NCBI GenBank assembly: GCA_051007175.1
Contig: JBPCSL010000054.1
Coordinates: forward strand, 1-5,461
DNA from: Mxb001 sp051007175
GTDB taxonomy: Bacteria; Actinomycetota; Actinomycetes; S36-B12
Direction of reading: 5' to 3'
DNA length: 5,461 nucleotides
Part shown: piece after piece, positions 4,493 through 5,461 of the stretch
How positions within the stretch are numbered: position 1 is the first letter of the stretch
How the letters are laid out: the number at the start of each line of letters is the position of its first letter
Program-made: the position numbers and the translations under genes
Notes under the pieces: model-generated
Seen by the model: the letters and a program-made list of their open reading frames with translations, nothing else
Database searches by the model: none
Told to the model about the DNA's origin: nothing

Positions 4493-5461
4493 CTCGCATG
4501 TGTCCAATGCGCTCGCCATCGTCGAGGCACTTGCCCTGGCGTTCGGCAACCAGCCGTTCTCGCCCGACATGGCCCAGGCCATCGGAATTGGCCGCCAGAG
4601 GATCCGGACGGCCGAGAAGCGCGGCCACATCGCGCGAATCCACCGCGGCCTCTACGTGGCGACGGACCCCCTGTCCGTTGAGGCGGACCCCCGTGCCCGC
4701 GCTCGGGCCGCGCTCGCTCCTCTCGGAGACATCCCCGCGGTCATCACCGGACGCCTGAGCGGTGACCTGCACGGGTTGCCCTTCGTTGGACCTCGCACCC
4801 GTCTGCCTGAGATTGGCGTTTCGGAGATCATGATTCCGAGAGCGGCAACCCCCCGGTGCGGGTACCGAGGCGTGAATGCCGTCGTACGCCGTGTCGAGCA
4901 ACTACCGCACGACGCGACCGACATCGACGGCATCCGCGTCACATCGCTCCTTCACACGGCCATCGACATGGCGCGCATGGGCACCCGGACTCTCGACCGG
5001 CCGCGAGCTCGAGCCCTCCCCCTTCCGGAAGCGCTCGTCGTACTCGACGCAGCAACCTCTCGCCTCGGCGCGGAATCGCCGCGGGAGGCTCTCCTCATGG
5101 TGCGGTCCCTCCGGGCCCGATTCCGATACGCGCCCGGCATTCGGGCAGTCGATGCCGCGGTGAAGTTCGTAGATCCACGGGCCGAGAACGCCCTCGAGTC
5201 GTGGTCCCGCGGCCACATGATCGTGTACGGGCTACCCATGCCACTGTCGCAAGCGTGGGTGACGGGTGCAGACGGCGGCGACTACCGCGTGGACTTCTGC
5301 TGGCCCGAGCTCGGCATCGTCGGGGAAGCCGACGGTCTGGCGAAATACGGGGACAGCCCGGAGGAGTTCCGACGCGCCAAGAGCCGCGAGCTCGAGCGGC
5401 AGCGAGCCCTCGAGGAGGCCGGCTGGATCGTGGTCCGCTGGACCTGGGATGAGTTGGCGCG
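4485..5461 (+). CDS. AbiEi-like antitoxin domain / DUF559-type nuclease-like protein (C-terminus cut by window edge)
   Basis: The frame is open from ATG 4485 to the window end: 325 complete codons, probably near full length for a family of about 300-340. Residues 8-60 look like the AbiEi-type winged-helix N-terminus: a helix pair, then GIGRQRIRTAEKRGHIARIH and RGLYVAT, the usual 'repeat R-G-x-Y' wing. A central region (84-165) includes AVITGRLSGDLHGLP and IRVTSLLHTAIDMA. The C-terminus resembles DUF559/Vsr-like PD-(D/E)XK domains: ENALESWSR (234-242), YRVDFCWPELGIVGEADG with D270, E281 and D283, then KYGD (K287), and RQRALEEAGWIVVRWTWDEL (305-324). Proteins of this layout are often annotated as type IV toxin-antitoxin AbiEi-family; catalytic activity is unproven. 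No AbiEii toxin lies within the window. The in-frame stop at 4443-4445 limits upstream extension; GTG 4500 is the next alternative start. Codons ending in A or T seem more frequent than in the left-hand genes. Confidence 0.85.
   Translation, partial: MTTSHVSNALAIVEALALAFGNQPFSPDMAQAIGIGRQRIRTAEKRGHIARIHRGLYVATDPLSVEADPRARARAALAPLGDIPAVITGRLSGDLHGLPFVGPRTRLPEIGVSEIMIPRAATPRCGYRGVNAVVRRVEQLPHDATDIDGIRVTSLLHTAIDMARMGTRTLDRPRARALPLPEALVVLDAATSRLGAESPREALLMVRSLRARFRYAPGIRAVDAAVKFVDPRAENALESWSRGHMIVYGLPMPLSQAWVTGADGGDYRVDFCWPELGIVGEADGLAKYGDSPEEFRRAKSRELERQRALEEAGWIVVRWTWDELA

Noticed and set aside
4410..4901. A minus-strand frame covering the intergenic region and the start of the AbiEi-like gene
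   Set aside because: It overlaps both the inverted repeat and a recognisable plus-strand gene, and shows no family features.
4856..5452. A 198-codon plus-strand frame overlapping the AbiEi-like gene
   Set aside because: It is out of phase with the frame showing the winged-helix and nuclease-like motifs, and its own translation is Arg/Pro-rich without domain signals.

Overview
The window comes from a high-GC actinobacterium. The strongest lineage evidence is a DUF3151 protein, a family known almost only from Actinomycetota. The strong G/C bias at third codon positions and frequent GTG starts agree with this. I cannot assign a genus. No rRNA, tRNA, CRISPR array, transposase or integrase is visible.

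Positions 1-4337 are coded entirely on the minus strand. In transcription order these are an MFS exporter-like permease (4337-3099), a 73-bp gap, a class I fructose-bisphosphate aldolase (3025-2138), a two-domain GNAT acetyltransferase (2138-1281), a DUF3151 protein (1265-849) and an FAD-dependent, renalase-like oxidoreductase (847 to beyond the left edge). The last four are very tightly packed: a 1-base TGATG overlap between aldolase and GNAT, a 15-bp gap (or none) before DUF3151, and a 1-base gap before the oxidoreductase. They look like one translationally coupled operon led by the aldolase. The gap before the aldolase holds a clear Shine-Dalgarno (SD) sequence and a 12-bp near-palindrome with a central CG. 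That palindrome resembles a LacI/PurR-family operator and overlaps a possible -10 element.

Positions 4338-4484 form a 147-bp divergent intergenic region with unusual structure. It contains a 63-bp inverted repeat with 24-base arms (4363-4425). All four arm mismatches become G-U wobbles if the minus strand is transcribed, which points to an RNA hairpin in the leader of the MFS gene. Immediately right of it, on the plus strand, a strong SD (GGGAGG) precedes a 12-codon open reading frame, not the annotated gene. That small frame is linked by two successive ATGA stop/start overlaps, through a 3-codon frame, to the main plus-strand gene.

That gene (4485 to beyond the right edge) encodes an AbiEi-like winged-helix N-terminus followed by a DUF559/Vsr-like PD-(D/E)XK nuclease-like C-terminus. 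It has an apparently higher share of A/T-ending codons than the left-hand genes and no recognisable toxin partner inside the window. The left block therefore reads as ordinary metabolic chromosome, and the right end as possible defence-related accessory DNA, with the structured intergenic region between them.
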